A stretch of DNA of 64,000 nucleotides, taken from the NCBI GenBank assembly GCA_021292165.1, contig CM037876.1:312678492-312742491 (forward strand). The letters are read 5' to 3'. The first letter of the stretch is position 1, and each line of letters opens with the position of its first letter. The notes under the pieces were generated by a model. It did no database searches, was not told the origin of the DNA, and saw nothing but the letters and a program-made list of their open reading frames with translations. Of the stretch, positions 1-9,748 are shown piece after piece. Source of the stretch: Shinisaurus crocodilurus (lineage: Eukaryota > Chordata > Lepidosauria > Squamata > Shinisauridae). Both the position numbers and the translations under genes were made by a program.

Positions 1-317
1 CCATTCAACTGGCAAGAACTCAACATGTGTTGCGAGGTTGCAAAAATATTTGTCTTCTATTTTCCTTGCAGTATCTCGCATCCTAGAAAATTGGATATGA
101 AGCATACAGTGCACTGAATAAACAATCCCCCTATGAGTATGTTTTTAAGAGTTCTCAGTACACAAAGCGTTCTTCATTTATTACAACAATATGCAAGGCC
201 AGTGGAGTAGAATATATATCCTAATTTCTAGCTGATAGGGCATAGCTTAGAGGGCACGGTGCCCCTTTTGTGTGTGAGGTGCCAGTGTGTTTTCGAAAGA
301 CAACCGTTGCTCTGGGG

Positions 318-425
318 CAGTGTTCTCCAACCTTGGGCCCCAGATGTTTTTGGCCAGCATAGCTGGCTGGGGCATGCTGGGAGTTGTAGGACAAAACATC
401 TGGGAACCCAAGGTTGGAGAACACT
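318..425. mobile_element. hAT foldback MITE copy 1
   Basis: A 108-bp foldback starting CAGTGTTCTCCAACC and ending GGTTGGAGAACACTG, flanked by a perfect 8-bp duplication CTCTGGGG (310-317 and 426-433). An 8-bp target site and CAG-type ends fit a hAT non-autonomous element. The interior holds GCATGCTGGGAGTTGTAG. Confidence 0.85.
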
Positions 426-934
426 GCTCTGGGGGCACATCCTAAGGAATACAGTATAGTATCCATCGTGTTTATAATGCAATCGAATGCCACACACAAA
501 TGCATAGTGTTCTAATTGTGGGAAAAGGAGGAGTTCAAAAGGTCATCTGTGTTCTATCGTTTGTGTTTGCAGCGCGAGTGCATGACACAAGCCTCAGAAT
601 AGTGCTGCAATTGCAGGGGAAATGGGCATGCTGCTGTTTCAGTTTCCTTTCTCTCTCTCTTAAATTTTTGACTGCATGTGCACCTTTGATGGTGCGCAGC
701 AATGGAGGTTTAAAAATAGATTGCATGGTCATTCACAGCTGCGCAACTCCATACACATGCAGTCAAAAATAGGACCACACATGTCTTTGTAGTGCATGGA
801 AAAGGCAATCCCTGAAAAAACTGTCATAAAAGTGGTTTGGAAAACAACAGAATATTGAGGGAGAAATAGCATCAGCACAACAGGTTGGGGTGTGTGTCAT
901 GTGTCCCAAGCATGAGCCAGATGTTAAAGTACTG

Positions 935-1505
935 GGATAAAATGCGGGTGTAGATTAGCCCAGGGAAAGGCAAATCTCACGGGGCAGGAAGTTCCACAAT
1001 CAGGGTGCTGCCAGTGAAAAAGCTCTTTCCCTGGTTCCCACCAACCGAGCTTCATTTGGTGGCACAATACACAGAAGGCCTCTACACCTAACTGCAGAAT
1101 ATGGGCAGGGGAAGAGGGTCTTTAAGGTATCCTGGTCCTAAACCAGCCCTCCCCAACCTGGTGCCCTCCAGATGTTATAGACTTCAACTCCTATCAGCCC
1201 CAGCCAGCATGTCCAATGGTCAGGAATGCTGGGAGTCATAGTCCAAAACATCTGGAGGGCACCAGGTTGCTGAAGGTTGTCCTAAGCCATCAAGGACTGT
1301 AAAAGGTAACAATCAGCACCGTAAATTGCACCCAGAAACAATCCAGCAGCCAGTGAAGGTGCTACAGGATCGGAACGACATGCTCTCTAAAAATAGCTCT
1401 GCTCAGGAACCTGAGCCTTGCAGTTGCAATGGTTTTCTAATGTTCTTTAGGGGCAGCCTCACGCAGAGCACGTTACAATAGTCCACTCGCAATGTGACTA
1501 AGGTA
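935..1505 (-). mobile_element. L2-like LINE remnant, antisense, continuing at 9117-9215
   Basis: Read on the minus strand, the pieces EARLVGT.ERAFSLAAP.LWNFLPRE and VDYCNVLCVRLPLKNIRK match the C-terminal part of the L2 reverse transcriptase found intact elsewhere in this window (54243-54944). It is decayed, with stops. The piece just right of 9116 appears to continue the same repeat, so the hAT at 1506-9116 split it. Confidence 0.6.
1144..1279. mobile_element. hAT foldback MITE copy 2
   Basis: A 136-bp foldback (CAGCCCTCCCCAACC ... GGTTGCTGAAGGTTG) of the same superfamily as copy 1 but a different subfamily. It is flanked by TCCTAAAC (1136-1143) and TCCTAAGC (1280-1287), a 7/8 match duplication. 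It is inserted in the L2-like remnant. Confidence 0.8.
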
Positions 1506-1540
1506 GGGCCCCCCAACGTAGTGCCTGTGGGGCCCGGCAA

Positions 1541-1949
1541 AACTTTTATTTCTCTCATTTTTAAAATATACGTACATGGATTTGTATATACCCATAGCAA
1601 TGAAAACATGTTAAATGCATCAATTTTCTAGCAATTATACATAAGCTTCCACAAAGGCAGACCAAATATCCAAGTAAGTATCGATTTGAAGGTGGTGTCT
1701 ACCGGTATATACCACCCATTCAAGTACTGAAAGTGTTGTAAGGTCCTCAATCCATTGCATTATCGGAGGTGAGTGTTTATCCTTCCAATGTTGTAATATC
1801 ATCCTTTTAAGCTGTCAAAAGTGCACGGAGAATCCATTTAAGCTGACCATTTGTTAATTTCCATTAAGTGGGTAAATAATTTAAAAGAGTGTGTACATCC
1901 GTGAATGTTAAAGACTGTTCTAGTACAAAAATTTTCTGTGTAATAACCT
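1541..1949 (-). mobile_element. L1/Tx1-like LINE 3' part, antisense (left piece)
   Basis: The minus strand encodes VITQKIFVLEQSLTFTDV before stops and a T/A-rich 3' end with AATAAA on the minus strand near 1545. It continues from the piece at 8816-9045 across the LTR. It is 5'-truncated and not functional. Confidence 0.6.
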
Positions 1950-2176
1950 TGTGGAGAAAAAGCGTCAGAGTTTCCCCTCGCCGGATCCATTGCATTACCC
2001 CTCGCCGGATCGTCACCTTGAAGTGGTGAGTGGGCTTGCGTGTTCCGATGAATCCTGTGAGCAATGCCGTCGGGAGCTATGTACTCCCAGTAGGGTCACC
2101 CATGGCGGTAAGGTCCGGGGAGAGGAACCAGACAAAGAACGATCCAAAACATAAAGTCCTCAACGGCAGAACAGGC

Positions 2177-4046
2177 GGAATAGTGTCAGGAAGGCTAAAG
2201 CTGAGAATGAGCTAAGGTTAGCGAGGAATGCTAAAAGCAACAAAAAAGCTTTCTTCAGATACATGCACAGTAAAAGACAGAAGAAAGAACTGGTGGTTCA
2301 ACTACGTAATGAGGATGGCAAATTGATAACAGAAGACAAAGAAAAGGCAGAAGTGTTCAATTCCTACTTCGGCTCGGTCTTCTCCCAAAAGAGGGTCTAT
2401 GACCCCCCTGGCAAACCTGAAGTGCAGACTGAAGGGGCAGGATTGCAGCTTGAGATTAATAGGCAAATGGTCAAGGAGCACCTGATTACTCTGAACGAGT
2501 TTAAATCTCCAGGGCCTGATGAGCTGCATCCTAGAGTAATAAAGGAACTGGCAGAAGAACTCTCAGAACCACTGTCTATTATCTTTGAGAAATCATGGAG
2601 GACAGGTGAATTGCCAGACGACTGGAGGAGGGCAAATGTTGTTCCCATCTTCAAAAAGGGCAAGAAGGAGGAACCTGGGAACTATAGGCCAGTCAGTCTG
2701 ACATCAATCCCCGGGAAGATTTTTGAGCAGATTATAAAGAAGTCAGTCTGCAAGCACCTTGAAAACAATGCAGTGATTACTAGAAGCCAGCATGGATTTG
2801 TCAAGAACAAATCCTGTCAGACTAATCTGATCTCATTTTTTGATCGGGTAACCTCCCTTGTGGACTGTGGGAATGCTGTGGACATTATATATCTAGACTT
2901 CAGCAAAGCTTTCGACAAAGTGCCTCATGATATCCTGATTAGTAAGCTAGCTAAGAGTGGGCTAGATGGAACAACTATCAGGTGGATCCACAATTGGCTA
3001 CAGAATCGGACTCAAAGAGTGCTTATCAATGGTTCCTTCTCAAACTGGGGAGAGGTAACGAGCGGGGTACCACAGGGCTCGGTCCTGGGCCCGGTGCTCT
3101 TCAACATTTTTATTAATGACTTGGATCAGGAGGTACGGGGAATGCTTATCAAATTTGCAGATGACACAAAGTTGGGTGGAACAGCTAATACTCTGGAAGA
3201 CAGAAACAAAATTCAAAGTGACCTCGATAGGCTGGAGCGCTGGGCCGAAAACAACAGAATGAAATTTAATAGGGATAAATGCCAAGTGCTGCACCTAGGG
3301 AGAGGAAACCAAATGCAGAGTTACAGAATGGGGGACACTTGGCTCAACAATACTACAAGTGAGAAGGATCTTGGAATTGTGGTAGATCACAAACTGAATA
3401 TGAGCCAGCAATGCGATGTGGCTGCAAAGAAGGCAAATGCAATTTTGGGCTGTATTAATAGAAGTATAGCTTCCAAATCGCGGGAAGTGATAATTCCCCT
3501 TTACTCGGCACTGGTTAGGCCTCATCTTGAGTACTGCGTCCAGTTCTGGGCACCACACTTTCAGAAGGATGTAGACAAACTGGAGAGGGTTCAGAGGAGG
3601 GCAACAAAGATGATAAAGGGACTGGAAACAAGGCCCTATGAGGAGAGACTGAAAGAACTGGGCATGTTTAGCCTTCAGAAGAGGAGACTGAGGGGAGATA
3701 TGATCGCACTCTTCCAGTATTTGAAGGGATGTCACACAGAGGAGGGCAAAGATCTCTTCTCGATCATCCCAGTTTGCAGGACACGGAATAATGGGCTCAA
3801 GTTACAGGAACCTAGATTCCACCTAAACATCAGGAAAAATTTCCTGACTGTCAGAGCAATAAGACAATGGAATCAACTACCTAGGGAGGTTGTGGGCTCT
3901 CCCACTCTGGAGGCATTCAAGGTGCAGCTGGACAGCCATCTGTCAGGGATGCTTTGACCTAGATTCCTGCATTGAGCAGGGGGTTGGACTCGATGGCCTT
4001 GTAGGCCCCTTCCAACTCTACTTTTCTATGATTCTATGATTCTATA
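2177..4046 (+). mobile_element. CR1 LINE, 5'-truncated
   Basis: The sequence codes for the CR1 reverse transcriptase and ends with the conserved CR1 3' UTR (GAGCAGGGGGTTGGACTCGA, then CCTTCCAACTCTA) and a tail of ATTCTATG repeats. The left edge falls in codons for NSVRKAKAEN. It is inserted in the leader of the RTE-like LINE. Confidence 0.93.
2263..3957 (+). CDS. CR1 reverse transcriptase (open, 5'-truncated ORF2)
   Basis: The open frame continues upstream of the first ATG (2263) to the truncation point at about 2179, so the ATG is simply internal. The product would be the polymerase and C-terminal part of the CR1 ORF2 protein, which copies element RNA at the target site; the endonuclease is missing. 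Visible motifs are SPGPDELHPRVIKEL (finger), NYRPVSLTS, the palm motif YLDFSKAFDKVPH, SGVPQGSVLGP and the catalytic FADD box (LIKFADDTKL). The C-terminal region contains [18 protein letters not shown] and RVQRRATKMIKGL, typical of CR1. There are no internal stops over 564 codons, which argues for a young insertion. Confidence 0.9.
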   Translation: MHSKRQKKELVVQLRNEDGKLITEDKEKAEVFNSYFGSVFSQKRVYDPPGKPEVQTEGAGLQLEINRQMVKEHLITLNEFKSPGPDELHPRVIKELAEELSEPLSIIFEKSWRTGELPDDWRRANVVPIFKKGKKEEPGNYRPVSLTSIPGKIFEQIIKKSVCKHLENNAVITRSQHGFVKNKSCQTNLISFFDRVTSLVDCGNAVDIIYLDFSKAFDKVPHDILISKLAKSGLDGTTIRWIHNWLQNRTQRVLINGSFSNWGEVTSGVPQGSVLGPVLFNIFINDLDQEVRGMLIKFADDTKLGGTANTLEDRNKIQSDLDRLERWAENNRMKFNRDKCQVLHLGRGNQMQSYRMGDTWLNNTTSEKDLGIVVDHKLNMSQQCDVAAKKANAILGCINRSIASKSREVIIPLYSALVRPHLEYCVQFWAPHFQKDVDKLERVQRRATKMIKGLETRPYEERLKELGMFSLQKRRLRGDMIALFQYLKGCHTEEGKDLFSIIPVCRTRNNGLKLQEPRFHLNIRKNFLTVRAIRQWNQLPREVVGSPTLEAFKVQLDSHLSGML

Positions 4047-4575
4047 AGATAATTAAACCTAAATTACAACGGCTGTGAAGGCGGATGAAGGCTGCAGCAG
4101 AGAATGGTTCTCCAATCGTCAGGGTAACCGTGCCATTGGATCTCTGCCGTCCTCTGTCAAGTTTGTGTGGTGATTCGTTGTGCACCGATCTCCCCACATA
4201 AAACAGTTTCACGCACAGGCGTCTTCCAACCCAACCCATCCAACCCAACCCAACCAACCAAACAACAACAACAACAAAAAGTCCCATGGCGACTGGCGAA
4301 TGGCAACGGGGGCAGGACTGTGAATCTGGAAGCCCCTAGTCATGGACCAGCACATGGGCGGTGGATGCAGACTCAGTCGCCCTGTTCAAGGAACGAGGTA
4401 GTCGAGCAGCTCGGCAGCTGTATCCATGACTGAGCAGCCCTATTTAGGATCCACTCTGCTCACCCCGTATGGGGAGGGGGCTAGAAAAGGTGCCCTAAAC
4501 ATAGTCTACCTCTTTCTCCCCTGACTGGATTACCGCGTCCAGTGGGGTCACCATTTTAGCGGTCGAAAAAGACAT

Positions 4576-5886
4576 TTGAATTTTGGAACATGGAATATAC
4601 GGACATTGCTGGATAACATAGATAGTGAACGCCCTGAGCGTAGGATTGCTATTATTGCAAGGGAGCTGAGACGGTTTAAAATTGACATAGCAGCACTTCA
4701 AGAAACTCGAAGGGCAGGAGAGGGACAGCTGAAAGAAGAAAAAGGAGGTTATACCTTCTTCTGGAAAGGACTACCTGAGCAGGACCGACGAATACATGGA
4801 GTAGGCTTTGCCATCAAAAATGAACTAGTGAACTCTTTGTCAGAAGTTCCTACTGGCATTAACGAACACCTGATAACTCTTCGATTAAAGCTCGCCAATA
4901 ACCAACAGGTAACTATTTTGAGCGCTTATGCACCAACATTAGATGCTGATGATGACATCAAGGAAAGTTTTTACAGCCAGTTGGACACTCTCCTGTCAGA
5001 GATACCTAAGGAGGATAAAATTATCCTCCTGGGCGATTTTAACGCAAGAGTCGGGCGTGACTTTGATTTATGGCCAGAAACTATTGGAAAAGACGGAGTT
5101 GGTAATAGCAACCCGAACGGACTCTTACTTTTGTCTATATGTGCAGAGCATAATCTCACTATCACAAACACGCTCTTTCGACAAAAGAATAAGTTTAAAA
5201 CATCATGGCAGCACCCACGGTCAAAGCACTGGCATCTTCTGGATTATGTAATTGTCCGTGTTAGAGATCGCCGCGATGTACTTCTTACTAGGGCCATGGT
5301 GAGTGCCGACGACTGCTGGACAGACCACCGACTAATCCGGTCCACAATGGTTATCAACATTGCTCCCCAACGTAGGCTTCAAGGAAGGAAACCAAGGCGT
5401 AAAATGAACATCCAAGTCCTTCAAGATCCTATTAAGCAAACTCGTCTTCAATCACTTCTTAAGGAACATCTACCTACGGAACCTCCTGACAACATTGAGG
5501 ACCATTGGTCTAAGCTGAAAACCTCCATTACTGCAGCTTGTGAACAAACTATTGGATATGAAACTAAGAAACATCAGGATTGGTTTGATGAAAATGACAA
5601 TGAGATTAAATATATAATTGACCAAAAAAGGAAAGCCTTCCAAATATGGCAAAATGATATTAACTGCGCTGCCAAGAAAAAAAAACCTACGCTAGCGCAA
5701 AGGCTGAGGTCCAAAGAAGAACAAGAGAACTTAAGAACGCTTGGTGGAAAAAGAAAGCTGAAGAAATTCAACAACTTGCAGAATCTCATGATGCACGGGG
5801 CTTTTTTAAGGCCACAAGGGCCATTTATGGACCAAAAACCTATGGTACAAACCCTTTACAATCAAAAGATGGCACCAAACTCGTAA
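4576..5886 (+). CDS. RTE-like LINE: APE endonuclease part
   Basis: The protein starts NFGTWNIRTLLD, then has LQETR, GVGFAIKN, ILLGDFNARVGRD, SKHWHLLDYVIVR and WTDHRLI. These are the ordered motifs of an apurinic-like endonuclease (Mg-binding E, GDFN, and the closing D-H pair), which nicks the target DNA. The codon at 4576 is TTG and the frame is open further upstream, so the exact start is uncertain. The frame is lost at a run of A residues near 5674-5684. The adjacent frame carries on smoothly (TYASAKAEVQRRTRELKNAW, then ARGFFKATRAIYGP) into the reverse transcriptase. The rest of this frame to 5886 is therefore out of register. Confidence 0.9.
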   Translation: MNFGTWNIRTLLDNIDSERPERRIAIIARELRRFKIDIAALQETRRAGEGQLKEEKGGYTFFWKGLPEQDRRIHGVGFAIKNELVNSLSEVPTGINEHLITLRLKLANNQQVTILSAYAPTLDADDDIKESFYSQLDTLLSEIPKEDKIILLGDFNARVGRDFDLWPETIGKDGVGNSNPNGLLLLSICAEHNLTITNTLFRQKNKFKTSWQHPRSKHWHLLDYVIVRVRDRRDVLLTRAMVSADDCWTDHRLIRSTMVINIAPQRRLQGRKPRRKMNIQVLQDPIKQTRLQSLLKEHLPTEPPDNIEDHWSKLKTSITAACEQTIGYETKKHQDWFDENDNEIKYIIDQKRKAFQIWQNDINCAAKKKKPTLAQRLRSKEEQENLRTLGGKRKLKKFNNLQNLMMHGAFLRPQGPFMDQKPMVQTLYNQKMAPNS

Positions 5887-5954
5887 AAGACAAAGAGTCT
5901 ATTGCACTGCGTTGGAAAGAGCATTATTATGACCTTTTAAATCGTAAGTCTAAG

Positions 5955-7553
5955 GTGGATAATGAGATTTTTTCGCAAATCCCGCAAAAACAAATTAAAG
6001 AGGAACTTGCAATACTCCCCACTTTGGATGAAGTAAAAAAAGCCATTAATCAAATGAAGAACAACAAAGCTAGTGGACCAGATGGGATTCCTGCTGAAAT
6101 CTTTAAAGAAGGGGGCCCCGAACTTGTACAACATCTTCATAAACTCATCGAAAAAATCTGGATAAGAGAAGAGATCCCAGAAGACTTCAGGGATGCCATA
6201 ATTATCACCCTCTTTAAGAAGGGTGATAGAACAGACTGTGGAAACTATCGGGGCATTTCTCTCTTAGCAACCGCAGGTAAAATATTTGCTAGGATTCTCG
6301 CAAACCGTCTTCTATCTATTTCAGAAGAGATCCTCCCTGAAACTCAATATGGTTTCCGCCCCTCTAGAGGGACAGTAGACATGATTTTTACTGCACGTCA
6401 GCTCCAAGAAAAATGCCGGGAGCAAAATCAACCCCTTTATATGGCATTTATCGATTTGGCTAAGGCCTTTGATACTGTAGACCGTACAGCTCTCTGGACT
6501 ATCCTTATGAAAATTGGATGCCCCAATAAATTTGTGAATATCTTGCGACTTCTCCATGACAACATGACGGCAACGGTTTTGGACAACAACGGCTCTCATG
6601 GTGCTCCATTTAAAGTAGGATCAGGTGTTAAACAGGGATGTGTTATCGCCCCAACATTATTTGCCATTTTCATCGCCATGGTTTTACATCTTGTCAAGGG
6701 GAAACTTCCCACCGGTGTGGGAATTATATATCGAACAGATGGAAAGCTTTTTAATCTCAGCAGGCTGAAAGCAAAAAGTAAGGTAATTACAACCTCCGTT
6801 GTGGAACTTCAGTATGCTGATGATAATGTGGTCTCCGCACATTCAGAGGATGATCTCCAAACTATCCTAAATGCTTTTGCAGAAGCATACGAAAAACTTG
6901 GTCTCTCACTTAACATCAAAAAAACCAAAGTGCTTCATCAGCAAGTGCAAGCCAATCCTTTGGTGATGCCATCTATCCAGCTTGGCGGGACAATACTGGA
7001 AAATGTCGATCATTTTCTCTATCTTGGCAGCTATCTTTCTGTTACAGCTAACATCGACAGTGAAATCCAGCATCGTCTGAGCTCCGCAAGTGCCTCATTT
7101 TCTCGAATGAAACATAGAGTGTTCGAGGATCGGGATATTTGTAAGAAGACCAAAACACTGGTTTATGAAGCCATTGTATTACCAACTTTATTGTATGCCT
7201 GCGAAACATGGACTATCTATAAACGTCACTTCCACCTCCTTGAAAGGTTTCATCAACGTTGCCTCCGGAAAATCCTGCAAATTACTTGGGAAGATAGGCG
7301 AACAAATGTCAGTGTACTGGAAGAAGCAAAGACTACTAGCATTGAAAAAATGATCCTTCAACGCCAACTTCAGTGGACCGGTCATGTTGTTCGAATGCCT
7401 GACTGCCGTCTCCCAAAGCAGTTACTTTACTCACAACTCAAGGATGGAAAGCGGAATATCGGTGGTCAATATAAGAGGTTTAAAGATGTTCATAAGGCTA
7501 ATCTAAAAAAAATGCAATATAAACATCGAAAACTGGGAAGCTCTGGCCCATGA
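5955..7553 (+). CDS. RTE-like LINE: reverse transcriptase part
   Basis: Reverse transcriptase in the frame entered after the A-run break at about 5680. The motifs in order are NNKASGPDGIPAEIFK, NYRGISLLATAGKIFARIL, ETQYGFRPSRGTVDMIFTAR, AFIDLAKAFDTVDR (palm Asp), SGVKQGCVIAPTLFAIFI and the catalytic YADD (ELQYADDNVV). Next come YLGSYLSV and LPTLLYACETWTIYKRH, then the RQLQWTGHVVRMPDCRLPKQ segment. The frame is lost again at an eight-A run near 7504-7511; the codons after it are out of register and the true C-terminus continues at about 7514-7764. Confidence 0.92.
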   Translation: MDNEIFSQIPQKQIKEELAILPTLDEVKKAINQMKNNKASGPDGIPAEIFKEGGPELVQHLHKLIEKIWIREEIPEDFRDAIIITLFKKGDRTDCGNYRGISLLATAGKIFARILANRLLSISEEILPETQYGFRPSRGTVDMIFTARQLQEKCREQNQPLYMAFIDLAKAFDTVDRTALWTILMKIGCPNKFVNILRLLHDNMTATVLDNNGSHGAPFKVGSGVKQGCVIAPTLFAIFIAMVLHLVKGKLPTGVGIIYRTDGKLFNLSRLKAKSKVITTSVVELQYADDNVVSAHSEDDLQTILNAFAEAYEKLGLSLNIKKTKVLHQQVQANPLVMPSIQLGGTILENVDHFLYLGSYLSVTANIDSEIQHRLSSASASFSRMKHRVFEDRDICKKTKTLVYEAIVLPTLLYACETWTIYKRHFHLLERFHQRCLRKILQITWEDRRTNVSVLEEAKTTSIEKMILQRQLQWTGHVVRMPDCRLPKQLLYSQLKDGKRNIGGQYKRFKDVHKANLKKMQYKHRKLGSSGP

Positions 7554-7764
7554 ACGATCTAAATGGAGGCTGGCCTTTCACAAAGGTTCCATGGACTTTG
7601 AAGAAGCCCGAGTGCAAGGTGAAAGGGAGAAACGTGCTAAGCGAAAAGCACGTCAAATGAATCCTTTACAGGACCATCTTCTATCTGGTAACCTGTGTCC
7701 TCACTGTGGGAAGCTGTGTGGATCTAGAATTGGCCTCCACAGTCACTTACGGACCCATCGCTAG
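7514..7764 (+). pseudogene. RTE-like LINE: C-terminal zinc-finger segment (frame-shifted)
   Basis: The frame after the A-run reads NINIENWEALAHERSKWRLA and ends in CPHCGKLCGSRIGLHSHLRT plus HR and a stop. This is a C2H2-type finger (C-x2-C ... H-x3-H), common at the end of this LINE group and probably used in nucleic-acid binding. It is one base out of frame with the reverse transcriptase. Confidence 0.8.
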
Positions 7765-8361
7765 AGTCTACACAATCTTCTTTAGAATTTCCTCCTTTTA
7801 TCCCGGAAGACAATCTTACTCGGTCACGAGTGATCGCCTGATGATGATGACAAAAATTTTCTGTGTAATAACCTTGTGGAGAAAAAGCGTCAGAGTTTCC
7901 TGCACCACACACACACCTCCTCACGTGTAAACAAGTATAATCCCAGCTGGGGACGCCGCAGAGTCTCCCAGGTCTTTGGAGTCTCCCATGTCTTTGATGG
8001 CCGGTGCCACAGCTATTTGCATGCAAATGCGGCAAAGAGCCACCCCTCCCCTGCCTGGCCCAGATGAAGTTCATCCTGATTGGCTAAAGACACCTAGGCT
8101 ACTGAAAGGTGGGGTGGGGGGAAGAATCTATACTGCTGCTGTGGCTTCTGGTTTGTGTTGTTGTCTGCACGCTTTCGCGGGAGTAGGGCTTTTTTGCTGA
8201 GGCAAGCCCTGAAAAGGACCAACCACCAGGTAAAGAGAGTGCCTGGGTAGTTATATAGTAAAAGAACTACGGTAGTTTTGTTGTTTTATAGCTCTACTTG
8301 TATGTACCAAAGTGTCTCCCCACCTTTCTCCCTCTTCCCTCATTCCCCACCTTTTATTGTA

Positions 8362-8609
8362 CAGTCATGCCTTGGATTGAGAGCATAATTCGTTCCGGAA
8401 ACGTGCTTGTAATCCAAAACACTCTTATATCAAAATGAAATTCCCCAAAAAATTTGTACAGAGATTTTTAATTTAAGCTGTACTACAGTACTTGTATTGC
8501 AAGACGTCGCTTGTATATCAAGTAATAAATAAATAAATAAATACTTAAACATTTGCTTGTCTTGCAAAACGCTCTCAAACCAAGTTACTTGCAATCCAAG
8601 GTATTACTG
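8362..8609. mobile_element. pogo/Tigger-like MITE copy A
   Basis: Starts CAGTCATGCCTTGGATTG and ends CAATCCAAGGTATTACTG, an imperfect inverted pair flanked by TA on both sides (8360-8361, 8610-8611). The interior has GCAAGACGTCGCTTG and further inverted copies of the ends. A TA duplication fits a Tc1/mariner/pogo element. It is inserted in LTR copy 1. Confidence 0.8.
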
Positions 8610-8815
8610 TAATCTGTTTACCTTAAATAAACTTTCCTGGTTTTACCCCACACGGTGTGTGTGGTTCCTCTGTGGTTCAATGCTAAATCCAGTGTATAGA
8701 CCCAGGGCAAGGGCCTGAGAGAATCAAGTCAAGATGGCAGAGCTAAGGCTGGCAGTTTTGCACCTTTGATCTCTGGTCTTGAGAAAAGGACCGGTTGGCA
8801 GTCCTTCACAAACCT

Positions 8816-9045
8816 CCTTCCAAAAAGAAGCAACTGCTGGACACTGCCAAAATGTATGTTTAAAAGAAGCATTAGCTGTATTGTACCGCCAAAAATTAGC
8901 CGAATTAGACAATCCCTTATTAAAGAGACATTGTGGTGTCCAGTAGGCATGAAACAAAAGTTTTTGCTGAATAAGACTCAGCCTAAGTTCCACAGAGACA
9001 ACAGGTAGACGCCAAAGTGGTGATCCACTGATTAGGCATTTTTTG
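8816..9045 (-). mobile_element. L1/Tx1-like LINE, reverse transcriptase C-terminal piece, antisense
   Basis: The minus strand reads LLFHAYWTPQCLFNKGL and later KHTFWQCPAVASFWKEV. This has the layout of the L1-family segment after the polymerase domain (Y/W-TP..L and a C-P-x-x-x-x-F-W motif). The solo LTR cuts it at 8815. Confidence 0.65.
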
Positions 9046-9323
9046 GTGGTGCCCACAGTCATTTCTCACATTCCCAAATGTGCCCACAGGTTCAAAAAGG
9101 TTGGGGACCCTGGAGTAAGGCATACGCTATGGCCAAATCGATTTTTGCCAGGAATGAAAGCAACTAGTGCATCAGCCAGAGATGAGCCACAGCACTCCTG
9201 GCTACCCCCCCGCCACCCGAGAATAAGAAAGCAGCACCAGATCTGGAAGCACCTGAAGACTGTGAACCTTTTGTCTTGTCTGGATACAGATTCAGGTTTT
9301 TTGCCCACATTGAACGTGTTACA

Positions 9324-9458
9324 GGGTAGTATCCAATGTTAGTCCTACTCAGAGTAGACCCAATGAAATGAATCAGACTTTAGTTAATCTTGACTAATGC
9401 AGGTCCCACTCATTTCATCGGGTCTACTCTAAGTGGAGCTAACAATGGATACTACCCA
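9324..9458. repeat. Foldback repeat
   Basis: An inverted repeat whose left arm begins GGGTAGTATCCAATGTTAG and whose right arm ends CTAACAATGGATACTACCC. The arms also share AGTAGACCCAATGAAATGA in reverse. It is probably a small DNA transposon, but no clear target duplication was found. Confidence 0.65.
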
Positions 9459-9748
9459 CTGACTTCAGGCACCAGTTCAGGCCTTGCACAGCCTCCTTGA
9501 CCTACGATGGAGAGAGTAACACGTGGCATCTGCCAATTGGTAACACTGAGTAGCCCTTAAAACAGGAAATTCCAACTACCCTGTCTTATCAAGTGATTGC
9601 CTAGAACGCAACTACTACAGCTATAATTTTCTATCTATCTGAGCGATGTAAAATTAGAAAGAAATAGTATGTGTGGTTTCCGTGGAGCTTCACAAAAAAA
9701 TCTCCTATTGCTTCCTCTTATTTCAAGAGAATGAAGGGAAGCACTCAC

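Larger units (their letters stand above)
1976..7849 (+). mobile_element. Full-length RTE-like LINE with C-terminal zinc finger, interrupted by CR1
   Basis: A non-LTR retrotransposon flanked by a perfect 51-bp target-site duplication (1925-1975 and 7850-7900). The 5' end carries CCCCTCGCCGGATC twice (around 1974-2011). The 3' end finishes in a short (ATG)n tail. The coding region has an APE-type endonuclease, a reverse transcriptase and a C2H2-like zinc finger. A CR1 copy sits in its 5' leader (2177-4046). A near-identical 3' fragment is at 38633-39058, pointing to recent activity. The exact clade (RTE/RTEX-like) is an inference. Confidence 0.85.
1950..8810 (+). mobile_element. Solo LTR copy 1, split by a LINE insertion
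   Basis: The LTR starts TGTGGAGAAAAAGCG at 1950 and ends GTCCTTCACA at 8810, flanked by the 5-bp duplication AACCT (1945-1949 and 8811-8815). Its first 26 bp (plus a duplicated stretch) are separated from the rest by the RTE-like LINE. A pogo-like MITE (8362-8609) is also inserted. The polyadenylation signal AATAAA is at about 8627. No internal viral genes are present. Confidence 0.85.
1506..9116. mobile_element. hAT-type shell interrupted by nested elements
   Basis: The left end is TAGGGCCCCCCAACG and the right end is GGTTGGGGACCCTG, a degenerate inverted pair. The flanks are GACTAAGG (1498-1505) and GAGTAAGG (9117-9124), a 7/8 match duplication. Most of the interior is younger insertions: an L1-like piece, an LTR, an RTE-like LINE, a CR1 and a pogo-like MITE. 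Confidence 0.6.
1..9748 (-). other. DDHD1: DDHD1 intron 4 (partial, 5' part of the intron)
   Basis: Intronic sequence downstream of exon 4 that continues past the left edge. Bases 935-9215 are the nested transposon stack described separately. Bases 1-317 and 426-934 show nothing I can name. Bases 9216-9323 and 9459-9748 also look like plain intron. Confidence 0.85.

Noticed and set aside
1..9748. DDHD1 exon 5 in the left part of the window
   Set aside because: I looked by eye for the region after exon 4 (MREAARKIEER-like, then the SHSLG lipase motif) and did not find it. It is presumably further left.
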